Both the position numbers and the translations under genes were made by a program. A stretch of DNA of 64,000 nt from JAWAFC01 sp038890815 (GTDB lineage: Archaea; Micrarchaeota; Micrarchaeia; Burarchaeales; JACRGF01). A model generated the notes under the pieces. It was not told where the DNA came from. It did not search any database and worked only from the letters and a program-made list of their open reading frames with translations. Of this stretch, positions 1-7,456 are shown in pieces (position 1 is the stretch's first letter; each line of letters opens with the position of its first letter). Location: NCBI GenBank assembly GCA_038890815.1, contig JAWAFC010000007.1, forward strand, positions 1 to 64,000, read 5' to 3'.

Positions 1-1015
1 CAAGGTCGTAATAACCATTCAGTTTCAATCCTTATTTTGCTGGATACGCCTTTTAGACGACGAATGTGATGAGCGCAACAAAACTGAACACAAGTGTTTC
101 AATCCTTATTTTGCTGGATACGCCTTTTAGACAAATTCACCTGTTTCAAGGTCGTAATAACCATTCAGTTTCAATCCTTATTTTGCTGGATACGCCTTTT
201 AGACCCCTTGGGAACCTCCTGTATTTTCGTCCATTCAAAGTTTCAATCCTTATTTTGCTGGATACGCCTTTTAGACCGGTGAGATAGAAGGCGGCTTAGA
301 TGTGGGCATGATATAGTTTCAATCCTTATTTTGCTGGATACGCCTTTTAGACTCGCGCAGGATTAATTTTTTTTCTTTTACATTTCTCTGTTTCAATCCT
401 TATTTTGCTGGATACGCCTTTTAGACCGATACAAACGCAACCAATCAGATGGTTTCATTCGGAGTTTCAATCCTTATTTTGCTGGATACGCCTTTTAGAC
501 GAGGGAAAATTAGTTTGCCCCAATGATGCAGCGCACAGTTTCAATCCTTATTTTGCTGGATACGCCTTTTAGACATTTTCATCACCTTATAGCTTTTTCA
601 AACATAATAGTTTCAATCCTTATTTTGCTGGATACGCCTTTTAGACATGTCGAGGCCATCGAACGCGCGATATCGAACCTGTTGTTTCAATCCTTATTTT
701 GCTGGATACGCCTTTTAGACAGCAACAAGAATTCCGCGCTGAAACGATACAAACGGCGTTTCAATCCTTATTTTGCTGGATACGCCTTTTAGACAGTGCA
801 GGCTACTAATTACTCCGAAAATGTTTTCGAAGTTTCAATCCTTATTTTGCTGGATACGCCTTTTAGACAAGCAGGCACAAGCGTTATTCATGTTCTTGAT
901 ACTTGTTTCAATCCTTATTTTGCTGGATACGCCTTTTAGACGCGGATGTCTCTACTCTGATGCGTGTGTATTCAGTATGTTTCAATCCTTATTTTGCTGG
1001 ATACGCCTTTTAGAC
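1..1015 (-). CRISPR. CRISPR array, type I-B repeats (partial, runs off left edge)
   Basis: Fourteen identical 37-bp direct repeats start at 22, 96, 168, 240, 316, 390, 464, 538, 610, 684, 758, 832, 905 and 979, separated by 13 complete unique spacers of 35-39 bp (mostly 37). Read on the minus strand the repeat begins GTCTAAAAGG and ends GGATTGAAAC; ATTGAAAC is the usual 8-nt 5' handle of archaeal I-A/I-B crRNAs, so the array is transcribed leftward, away from the cas genes. Newest spacers should be those near 1015. Bases 1-21 are the end of another spacer and match the last 21 nt of the spacer at 133-167 exactly. No degenerate terminal repeat is seen, so the distal end lies outside the window. 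Confidence 0.98.
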
Positions 1016-1115
1016 AGGCTCTTTTTTTATTTTTTTCGGCTATTGGAGGCACGCGAGGGCTGTTTTTGGTAGGCATTTGTTGGTATGGCAAATTTATTGA
1101 TTGGTTTTTAAAGAT
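1016..1115 (-). promoter_or_regulatory. CRISPR leader and array promoter
   Basis: The roughly 80-100 bases between the first repeat (979-1015, minus-strand reading) and cas4 are T/A-rich with T-runs at 1021-1036. On the minus strand a TATA-like TTTAAAAA lies at about 1105-1113 inside the end of cas4, about 90 bp before the first repeat. Position and orientation fit the leader used for crRNA transcription and for polarised spacer insertion. The exact leader boundary is inferred. Confidence 0.7.
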
Positions 1116-1687
1116 CCGACAGGGCAGATTTTGCGGTAGCAGCAGTCTTCGCAGCGTCGGGTATAGCGGGAGAATGGCATAATGCCGAGTCTGCACACGC
1201 GGCGAAAATCGGCTAACGCTTTGAGGGCGGCTGCTTTCATCTCCTCTGTAATTGGGAGCTCGACGTTGGATTTCGGTGGTTTGAGGAATCGAATGATGGC
1301 GCGGGAGCAGGACAATCCAAGAGCGTCTGAGAGAAGAATCGCGAGAAGGGACACCTGTGTTTTAAGCGTTGCGCCGATGAATGGAGATGCGTACTTTTGT
1401 TCAACGAGCACGGCTTCGGTTCCAGACAGAATGATGTAGTCGGCCCTGCCGATGAGGTCAAGTCGCTCTGAGTAAAGGAGAATGCTATTGCGGCGTGCGC
1501 CGCTTGGAACGCCGGCGATGACATAGGCAGGATTGTTGCGGAGGCGGCGTTCGTGAATTTGTCGTCCGGAGAGCACAGACCCTCTCTTTTCTTCATGCTG
1601 TGGTATGCCAAGCACGTGCTGGAAGTATGTGAATTTTGGGCAGAACACATGCTCAACAACATCGATGACGCGCGTTGGCAGTGTCAC
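1094..1687 (-). CDS. cas4: CRISPR-associated exonuclease Cas4
   Basis: 197-aa Cas4, a RecB-family iron-sulfur nuclease that works with Cas1-Cas2 to trim prespacers and select those beside the right PAM. The sequence shows one N-terminal cysteine (VFCPKF, about residue 17), a RecB-like nuclease core (GRADYIIL followed by VLVEQKY with the D...ExK pattern) and a C-terminal cysteine cluster (RCEDCCYRKICP) that would complete the 4Fe-4S site. The start ATG overlaps the cas2 stop by 4 nt (ATGA), so translation is probably coupled. It is the last cas gene before the array. Confidence 0.93.
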   Translation of the reverse strand: MTLPTRVIDVVEHVFCPKFTYFQHVLGIPQHEEKRGSVLSGRQIHERRLRNNPAYVIAGVPSGARRNSILLYSERLDLIGRADYIILSGTEAVLVEQKYASPFIGATLKTQVSLLAILLSDALGLSCSRAIIRFLKPPKSNVELPITEEMKAAALKALADFRRVCRLGIMPFSRYTRRCEDCCYRKICPVGSLKTNQ

Positions 1688-1980
1688 ACAATCACTACCC
1701 GCTTGGCGCCAGTGACGTAGTCCACATCAAACCCGCGGCCAATCACAGATAACTTGCCGAAACACGCCTCACAGGTGGGGATGAAGTAGATGCTCCCATT
1801 CCCTTGGATGATGTTCTTCAGCGTTTCCTGCAGGTCTTTCTTGCGCTGTTTGTTAAGTGGACCGAGGAAAACGCTGTACTGCACGCGCTCGAGGCCAGCG
1901 TTCTTGAGGGCGGTGGCGACACGGGACCGCAGGCGATTGCTGGGGATGTCATAGACCACGTAGTAAAGGCTAGTCGGCAT
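1684..1980 (-). CDS. cas2: CRISPR-associated protein Cas2
   Basis: 98-aa Cas2, which forms the central dimer of the Cas1-Cas2 spacer integrase. The ferredoxin-like fold is recognisable from the first strand with its conserved Asp (YYVVYDIPSNRLR), the helix with LKNAG and the strand VQYSVFLG. Length is typical. It overlaps the end of cas1 by 11 nt and the start of cas4 by 4 nt, so it lies in a tightly coupled adaptation block cas1-cas2-cas4. Confidence 0.95.
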   Translation of the reverse strand: MPTSLYYVVYDIPSNRLRSRVATALKNAGLERVQYSVFLGPLNKQRKKDLQETLKNIIQGNGSIYFIPTCEACFGKLSVIGRGFDVDYVTGAKRVVIV

Positions 1981-2911
1981 TGCCCATCAGCTCCTCGATT
2001 ATCCACCGGCAGAAAGCCCAGCACTCGCTCGCGATGGGACGGTGGATGCGGTCGTAATACGCGGCAATGACCGCGCGGCGTCCCTCTTGAGTAAGGGACC
2101 ATGTGCCATCGCTGGATGTAAACCATTTTTCTCGTGCGAGTCTTTTAGTGACAAGCGAAATGCAAAGCCTGTCAATCTTTGGCCTGAAGAGCTCAATGAG
2201 ATCGAAGGAAAGCGTCGGTTTGTTGTATTGGTCGGAATGGTAGAAACCTGCATTGGGGTCAAGGCCGCTGATGATGGCAACGCTCTCCACCTCGCGATAC
2301 CCTATGCCGTAAGCGTAGTTCAACAGGGCGTTGAATGGGTCACGGGCTGGGTGTTGGCTCCGCGTCTGGAAACGATAGAAAGGAGGAAGAAGCGATGCGA
2401 TGGCAGCAAGATATGCAGATGAGGCGTTTCCCTCTAGCCCCAGCATTGCCTGTTTTGTGAGCGAGGGAGTGCGCTCTAGTGTTGTGAGAGTTTGTTCGAG
2501 AACGCTGAGTGCCGCAGAGAGTTCTGGTGTGGCGGCGGAACGGTTGTTCTTGAGGTCGCTGAGAAGCCTCTTCTGCTCGCGGAGCTTAGCCTCGAGAATG
2601 CGGCGAGCGATGCGGTTTGCTAGTGGAGTTTCTTGAGCGAGATACTGGCGGCGTCGGAGTTCCGTGTGTTTTCCGAGAGTGGAGTGCCAGAACCGCCCCA
2701 AAGGCATCCCAGTTCCATCTGCGATAACCAATTGGATGCTTTTCTCAAGGCACAGGCGAATGGCCGCCGTGGAGATGGCCGCATTGCATGAGATGACGAT
2801 GGCATCAAGCTTGACTGCGGGGATTTCTTTTTTTTCACCCCCGTGAGTTATTACGAAAGATTCATTCTTGCGGGCAAGGGACGACCCATGCTCGGTTATT
2901 TCCAGGATCAC
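1970..2911 (-). CDS. cas1: CRISPR-associated integrase Cas1
   Basis: 313-aa Cas1, the catalytic subunit of the spacer integrase. The beta-rich N-terminus (VILEITEHGSSLARKNESF) and the alpha-helical catalytic domain are present with the metal-binding residues Glu160 (GLEGNASS), His225 (AGFYHSD) and Glu240 (FDLIELFRP). The open frame extends upstream to 3235, but that part is antisense-like low-quality sequence overlapping cas6. The family start coincides with a GTG at 2911 that overlaps the cas6 stop as GTGA, giving a normal-length protein. The start choice is inferred from this overlap and from family alignment. Confidence 0.94.
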   Translation of the reverse strand: MILEITEHGSSLARKNESFVITHGGEKKEIPAVKLDAIVISCNAAISTAAIRLCLEKSIQLVIADGTGMPLGRFWHSTLGKHTELRRRQYLAQETPLANRIARRILEAKLREQKRLLSDLKNNRSAATPELSAALSVLEQTLTTLERTPSLTKQAMLGLEGNASSAYLAAIASLLPPFYRFQTRSQHPARDPFNALLNYAYGIGYREVESVAIISGLDPNAGFYHSDQYNKPTLSFDLIELFRPKIDRLCISLVTKRLAREKWFTSSDGTWSLTQEGRRAVIAAYYDRIHRPIASECWAFCRWIIEELMGNAD

Positions 2912-3555
2912 ATAATCCGCCTTATGGTGCCAAAGCCTTTGGAGGCGCTCTTGCCTATGCCGAGGTAGTTTGGGAGCGAGAGATTGAGCGTAAACGCGCC
3001 GCGGAAGGCGAGGAAGTCGTTGTGGTGGGCTGATACTTTGACCTCGCGCGCATGCGCAAGCGTCGCGGTCAGGCGCGTGGAGGCGAACACGCCAATGCAT
3101 TTGAGAAAGGAAAGGATGTTGCCCACCAGGATGCGCTCGAGAAGCTGCTTTTTCTCGAGCGGAGGGAGCGCGGTATATCTCCGGTAGTTGGCTTGGTTGA
3201 GCGCAATCCAGGGAGTGATGAACTCGTAGTTGCACGGCTCGAAAGTGAGCTCATGCGTCTCGAGCGTGATCTCGATTGCACGCACATCGAGCGTGCCAGA
3301 GGGGAATACGAGGCGCGCTACCTCTGAGATACGGCGCTGCACGACGTCGGCGTACGGGCCGATGCCAAGCACAAGGGGCGATCCGCCTATCTGCTTGTAT
3401 TGGACAAGGGGATAGTGGTAGGCTCGGGGGCCATGGTGGTGAAACTCTGCATCGTCTATGAAGAAATAGCCGAGGAAGCCGCGCAACTGCTCGTTCGTGA
3501 AGAAAACGCGACGTGTGGGATGAAGCAGCGCTCTGCATATAGGAATGGTCGGCAT
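2908..3555 (-). CDS. cas6: CRISPR RNA endonuclease Cas6 (Cas6b-like)
   Basis: 215-aa protein that should cut the repeat RNA to release crRNAs with the ATTGAAAC handle. The N-terminal stretch FFTNEQLRGFLGYFF with histidines (FHHH) and the C-terminal glycine-rich loop (YLGIGKSASKGFGTI) are Cas6 hallmarks. The ATG at 3555 has GGTGAGG just upstream and lies 7 nt after the cas3 stop; the frame stays open further upstream but that part overlaps cas3. In many I-B loci cas6 stands first; here it sits between cas3 and cas1. Confidence 0.86.
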   Translation of the reverse strand: MPTIPICRALLHPTRRVFFTNEQLRGFLGYFFIDDAEFHHHGPRAYHYPLVQYKQIGGSPLVLGIGPYADVVQRRISEVARLVFPSGTLDVRAIEITLETHELTFEPCNYEFITPWIALNQANYRRYTALPPLEKKQLLERILVGNILSFLKCIGVFASTRLTATLAHAREVKVSAHHNDFLAFRGAFTLNLSLPNYLGIGKSASKGFGTIRRIM

Positions 3556-3562
3556 GTTACCC

Positions 3563-5749
3563 TCACCTGGTGGGAATGTTCTTGTCAAGTCCAAGCTTGA
3601 AATCATAGATCTCGGCGAGCCGGTCTGGAAGTGGTACAAAAATTCCATGTTCAATGAGCTCGTTATCGAACAAGTCAAGCTCCTTCGGATAACCTGGGAA
3701 GTTGGCAACATATTGCTGGAACTCGTTCGCTGTAATGGCACGTGGGTTACGCTTAAGGCACTTGATGATATCCTCGGCGTGTTGCTTATTGTCTGGGATA
3801 AGAATGGAAACGCCTTCCTCTCGGAAGCATTCATCGCGCACGAAATCCCAGGCTTTCTGGAACTCTAAATTTGTAAGATATTGTTCGAAATTCTCCCTTC
3901 TTTCACGTAAGAGTTTGTTGCGCCTGTCAAGCTCTGGGTAGTAATTCTCGGTGAGGTGCTTGTAAAGGGCGAGTGAGTTGATGTCGCCACTCTCATGCAA
4001 GAACGCGTGCGATAGCTTGTACTCGAGTTGGCCGTACGGGAGGTAGTCGTAGCGGGAGCCAAAGACCACAAGGGTGGCGTTCTGCTGTTCGCCCTCTCTG
4101 TTGAGCCGTCCCAGCATTTGGACAATGCTATCCAGCGGAGCGACTTCGCGATATACATGATCGAAACTGATATCCACGCCGGCCTCGATAACTTGCGTGG
4201 AGACGACGCGGCATGACGGCAAGTTCCTGATGCAGTGCAGGCGCTCGAGGCGGTCTTTCTTACGGACGCCTGAAGTGAGATAGATGTCGCCGAGATGGGC
4301 ATGCTCCGCGGCTTTGCGGCGCGTGTTGAACATAACTAGGGTACGGCCTGAGCGCGGAAGCTCACTCTCATCCGGAGCTTTCTCCTCGAACTTGATGCGT
4401 TTGCACGTCTTTTCAAGGTATTCATTTACCACTTCTCCATCTATACGAAGCTGTGGGAGCGATGACGCCGCCGGAGGCACAGTAGCGCTCACGAGAAGAA
4501 CAGTAGAGGAGAGGCGGTAGCCCACGAGGCCGAGGAGTTCGAGAAGGGAAGGAAGGAGCACGTGAGGTATTGTCTGTACTTCATCGATAACGAGAATAGA
4601 GTGCTTCAGTGAGAGCAACTTGAGCTTGTCGTGGTAGGAGGGAGAGAACAGCATCATGAGCAAGCGCTGGGTCGTGGTGACGATAAATGGGTAGTTGAAG
4701 CTTTCAACTTCGAAACGCCATTCACCAGGCTGGTAATCCGCTTCCTGCGTTTTTTCATTTTCCTTTTTCTCCGCAAGGCTTCCCTGGAATGTGTAGTTGT
4801 AGGAGAGGACCTTATCAAAATCTTCACGGCGGATGATGTGGGATAGTTTGTTCTCGAAATCATCGGTGAGGGCTAAGAGAGGGGAGAAATAGAACACGCG
4901 TTCAAAACCATGTTGTCGCAATCGATTGATGATCTCGAGAAAGATGCGTGTCTTTCCGATTCCTGTCGGGGCTTGGAGCACGAACATTTTTCCCTGAGCT
5001 TGGGGGAATTTGTTCATTTGAAAGAAGCTATTATAGAAGCGAGTACGGTAGGGGGCGAGGGGCCCATCAGGGTTAGTCACGAGCTTAGCGGTTTCAAAAG
5101 ATAGGTTGAAAGTCGGCGTGCTCCATTCATTGAATGACCCACGGTCTGCTTGGAGGAGAGCAGAGTAGAGAAGTGATATATTGAACCAGGCCGCGAGCCC
5201 CTCTTCATCCTCATATGCTTTAAGATCGCCAGAAAATTCCCCACCTGAGAGAGAATTAGATTTGAAAGAAAGTGGTATCCGAGCGCGTTTAGCAAGTTCT
5301 TCCAATATATGTGGGAGCTTACGGTTGATATCCACAAGCGTAGGCTCGAAGCGTTTATCCTCCTTTGGCCACCAGAGGCTTCCAATGGGTTTTAGGGAGG
5401 AGTGGTGTCCATGGACAACGGCAAGCACGCGTGATTTATCCTCCCAGGGGATGTTAAGTAGGTCTTGCACCACGTAGGCCGAAAACACTGAATGGCCGGA
5501 TAGATAGTTGGGATCGTCGGAGCGAGGGCCACGGCCTTCTCGGAATGCTTCCTGATATAGAGGATTAAGTTTGCCGATGTCATGGAGGATGCCAGCATAA
5601 AATGCAAGGCGAGCATACCGTTCATCAACATCCTTGAGTAACTCATACGCTTTAGACGCGACGCGCAGTAAGTGGTCTGTGAGGGTGGGTTTGCTATTTC
5701 CTTGGATAGGATGAGAAAGTGGTTCATGAGTGTTAATATAAACAGACAT
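3563..5749 (-). CDS. cas3: CRISPR helicase-nuclease Cas3 (HD plus DExH)
   Basis: 728-aa Cas3, the nuclease-helicase recruited by Cascade to degrade target DNA. The HD nuclease domain comes first, with HDIGK (56-60), GHS (85-87) and VHGHH (112-116). The superfamily 2 helicase follows, with Walker A APTGIGKT (260-267), DEVQ (389-392) and a motif VI-like QMLGRLNREG near 555. All expected catalytic residues are intact, so the protein looks functional. It overlaps cas5 by 17 nt. Confidence 0.96.
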   Translation of the reverse strand: MSVYINTHEPLSHPIQGNSKPTLTDHLLRVASKAYELLKDVDERYARLAFYAGILHDIGKLNPLYQEAFREGRGPRSDDPNYLSGHSVFSAYVVQDLLNIPWEDKSRVLAVVHGHHSSLKPIGSLWWPKEDKRFEPTLVDINRKLPHILEELAKRARIPLSFKSNSLSGGEFSGDLKAYEDEEGLAAWFNISLLYSALLQADRGSFNEWSTPTFNLSFETAKLVTNPDGPLAPYRTRFYNSFFQMNKFPQAQGKMFVLQAPTGIGKTRIFLEIINRLRQHGFERVFYFSPLLALTDDFENKLSHIIRREDFDKVLSYNYTFQGSLAEKKENEKTQEADYQPGEWRFEVESFNYPFIVTTTQRLLMMLFSPSYHDKLKLLSLKHSILVIDEVQTIPHVLLPSLLELLGLVGYRLSSTVLLVSATVPPAASSLPQLRIDGEVVNEYLEKTCKRIKFEEKAPDESELPRSGRTLVMFNTRRKAAEHAHLGDIYLTSGVRKKDRLERLHCIRNLPSCRVVSTQVIEAGVDISFDHVYREVAPLDSIVQMLGRLNREGEQQNATLVVFGSRYDYLPYGQLEYKLSHAFLHESGDINSLALYKHLTENYYPELDRRNKLLRERRENFEQYLTNLEFQKAWDFVRDECFREEGVSILIPDNKQHAEDIIKCLKRNPRAITANEFQQYVANFPGYPKELDLFDNELIEHGIFVPLPDRLAEIYDFKLGLDKNIPTR

Positions 5750-6485
5750 TTGAGTCTCCTATTGTAACAAATAATGGTTTAAGCTCATCCACATCTATTT
5801 TTTTATCTTTCTTGACAATGACTTTCAGTGTCGCATTGATTGGAATGTAGTGTGTGAGAACGCGCTTCTGAAGCTTGTTCTCATGTACGAAATGGTGGAG
5901 ATGGCGTTCGATGAGAAACTTCTGACCTTTTTTGAGCGTGACGTCAAAGAAGTGTCCATGAGTCTCGAAAATTGGATCGAGGACGACTGTGTCTGTGTGT
6001 ATCTCATTCGCTTCAACAGGCTTGGTGTGAAAGCGCTGGAAGTTGCTAATCCGTGCGATGCAGTTGGCATGGCCTAAGTAGGGTGTGTAGACAAATGTAT
6101 TAGTGGATAAGGCCTCGGCGAGCTTATCCTCGAACTTCGGTGAATGCACGAAAAACATGAAGCGGGGATTGATGAGGAACTCTTCCTTGAATGGCTTGGT
6201 GGTAGTCTTCTTGGAGGGCTTAAGAGATTGGTGGTTTGTGCCGATGTTTATCCTATCAAAAGCGTCCAGCACCTTGATGCCGATGCGAGTCTCGCGCAAG
6301 AGCTCAATGTACTCGGTTATATACGTTTTCCGCTCCCGTGAATTGCGGCTGATGCCAAGAATGGCTCCCAATAATCCAATGACGGTGCTCTTGCTCGGGA
6401 TGGTGTAAGTAATTTGGCTTGTCGTGATGGATGGATCTCTAAAAACCCCGAAGTCTGCCTCGGCCACAAATGCGAGCACATTCAC
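5733..6485 (-). CDS. cas5: Cascade subunit Cas5 (I-B, Cas5h type)
   Basis: 250-aa Cas5, the RAMP-fold subunit that caps the crRNA 5' handle in the type I-B effector complex. The N-terminus (FVAEADFGVFRDPSITTSQITYTIPSKSTVIGLLGAILG) has the Cas5 pattern: a strand, a proline-containing loop, then the helix with GLLGAILG. The start ATG overlaps the cas7 stop by 4 nt (6482-6485), and the 3' end overlaps cas3. Confidence 0.92.
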   Translation of the reverse strand: MNVLAFVAEADFGVFRDPSITTSQITYTIPSKSTVIGLLGAILGISRNSRERKTYITEYIELLRETRIGIKVLDAFDRINIGTNHQSLKPSKKTTTKPFKEEFLINPRFMFFVHSPKFEDKLAEALSTNTFVYTPYLGHANCIARISNFQRFHTKPVEANEIHTDTVVLDPIFETHGHFFDVTLKKGQKFLIERHLHHFVHENKLQKRVLTHYIPINATLKVIVKKDKKIDVDELKPLFVTIGDSNVCLY

Positions 6486-7453
6486 GGTACAACCTCAAAC
6501 TTTATCCCGTGCTTTTTACAAAAGCTCTGCAGCTCACTCGCAATGTGCGCGAGCTCGTTAACAACCTTGACTCTCACGCGCTTTATTTTCTCTTTGCGTT
6601 TCTCCAGAGCATTCTTGAATTCCGTGAAGTCGAAGCCATTCGGGTCTAAAGAGGTGGCTTTACCGCGCATCGTCTCACTCTCTTTAACGAGGAGGGGAAG
6701 ATCATTGTACAATACTCCATTATAAGTAACCTCGAGGTATAGTATGCTCCGCTGGGGATATTTTGAACGGGTGACCAGAGCATTTGTCCCGTCCCAGAGG
6801 CAAGGAAGAAGGAGCTCCTCGCTTCTCTTGAAGTTCTCCATAATCCTTTTATTTTCTTTGAATTCGTTCAGGTTCATTGGGTTGATCACGCCAGGAATTT
6901 TGATAAGTGCGTACTCGACCGAGTAAAACTTCCCGAAAGTCCCGAACTGTTGCTTGCGACCAGATTTTTCCCGCCCAACGAACCGGCTGAAAATAGTAGG
7001 ATCGATGATCTCTACTTGATTCACGCTGCGGCCGAGGCCGAACTGAACAGGCCCTGTCGCTTTGAATGCGACCTCCTCGCGCTCGCCTTCCTCCTTTTCC
7101 CCCCTCCCTTTCCTTATAGGCACGAGAACGCCGAATAGGACGCCGTCAAAAGTTTTGCTTAATAGCTCGTGGGCATTTTTTAAGTTGCCGACAATTTCTT
7201 GGGCTCTGACATCCGCAGTCACAGGCTTGCCACCCTTTCCCACATCAACAAACAGGGTTTTGCCGTAGGTTGTCTTTGCGTAGTCGCGGATGGTCCTCTT
7301 GACACGCACATCAGTAACTAGGATAGTGCCGTCTGGCATGAGGCGTGGCTGATTCTCAAACCCAGGGTCACCGTTTGGGTTGCTCTGCCTCACCTCGTAG
7401 TAGAACAGAAATTCCTTTCGTTCATCCATTTCCACACTCATTATCTCACCCAC
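6482..7453 (-). CDS. cas7: Cascade backbone subunit Cas7 (Csh2-type)
   Basis: 323-aa Cas7, which polymerises along the crRNA to form the Cascade backbone. Recognised by the N-terminal FLFYYEVRQSNPNGDP, by the LVTDVRVKRTIRDY segment typical of Csh2, and by FGRSVNQVEIIDPTIFSRF in mid-protein. The first ATG (7453) is used here; a second ATG at 7441 would shorten it by four residues. It begins 3 nt after the cas8b stop. Confidence 0.93.
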   Translation of the reverse strand: MGEIMSVEMDERKEFLFYYEVRQSNPNGDPGFENQPRLMPDGTILVTDVRVKRTIRDYAKTTYGKTLFVDVGKGGKPVTADVRAQEIVGNLKNAHELLSKTFDGVLFGVLVPIRKGRGEKEEGEREEVAFKATGPVQFGLGRSVNQVEIIDPTIFSRFVGREKSGRKQQFGTFGKFYSVEYALIKIPGVINPMNLNEFKENKRIMENFKRSEELLLPCLWDGTNALVTRSKYPQRSILYLEVTYNGVLYNDLPLLVKESETMRGKATSLDPNGFDFTEFKNALEKRKEKIKRVRVKVVNELAHIASELQSFCKKHGIKFEVVP

Positions 7454-7456
7454 CTT

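Noticed and set aside
66..1072. Open frames of 60-99 codons across the CRISPR repeats, with recurring VSILILLDTPFR
   Set aside because: They are translations of the repeat-spacer units, not genes; each repeat simply has no stop in two frames.
2912..3235. N-terminal extension of cas1
   Set aside because: Overlaps cas6 entirely, is Arg/Pro/His-rich, and the GTG at 2911 gives a normal Cas1 N-terminus coupled to the cas6 stop.
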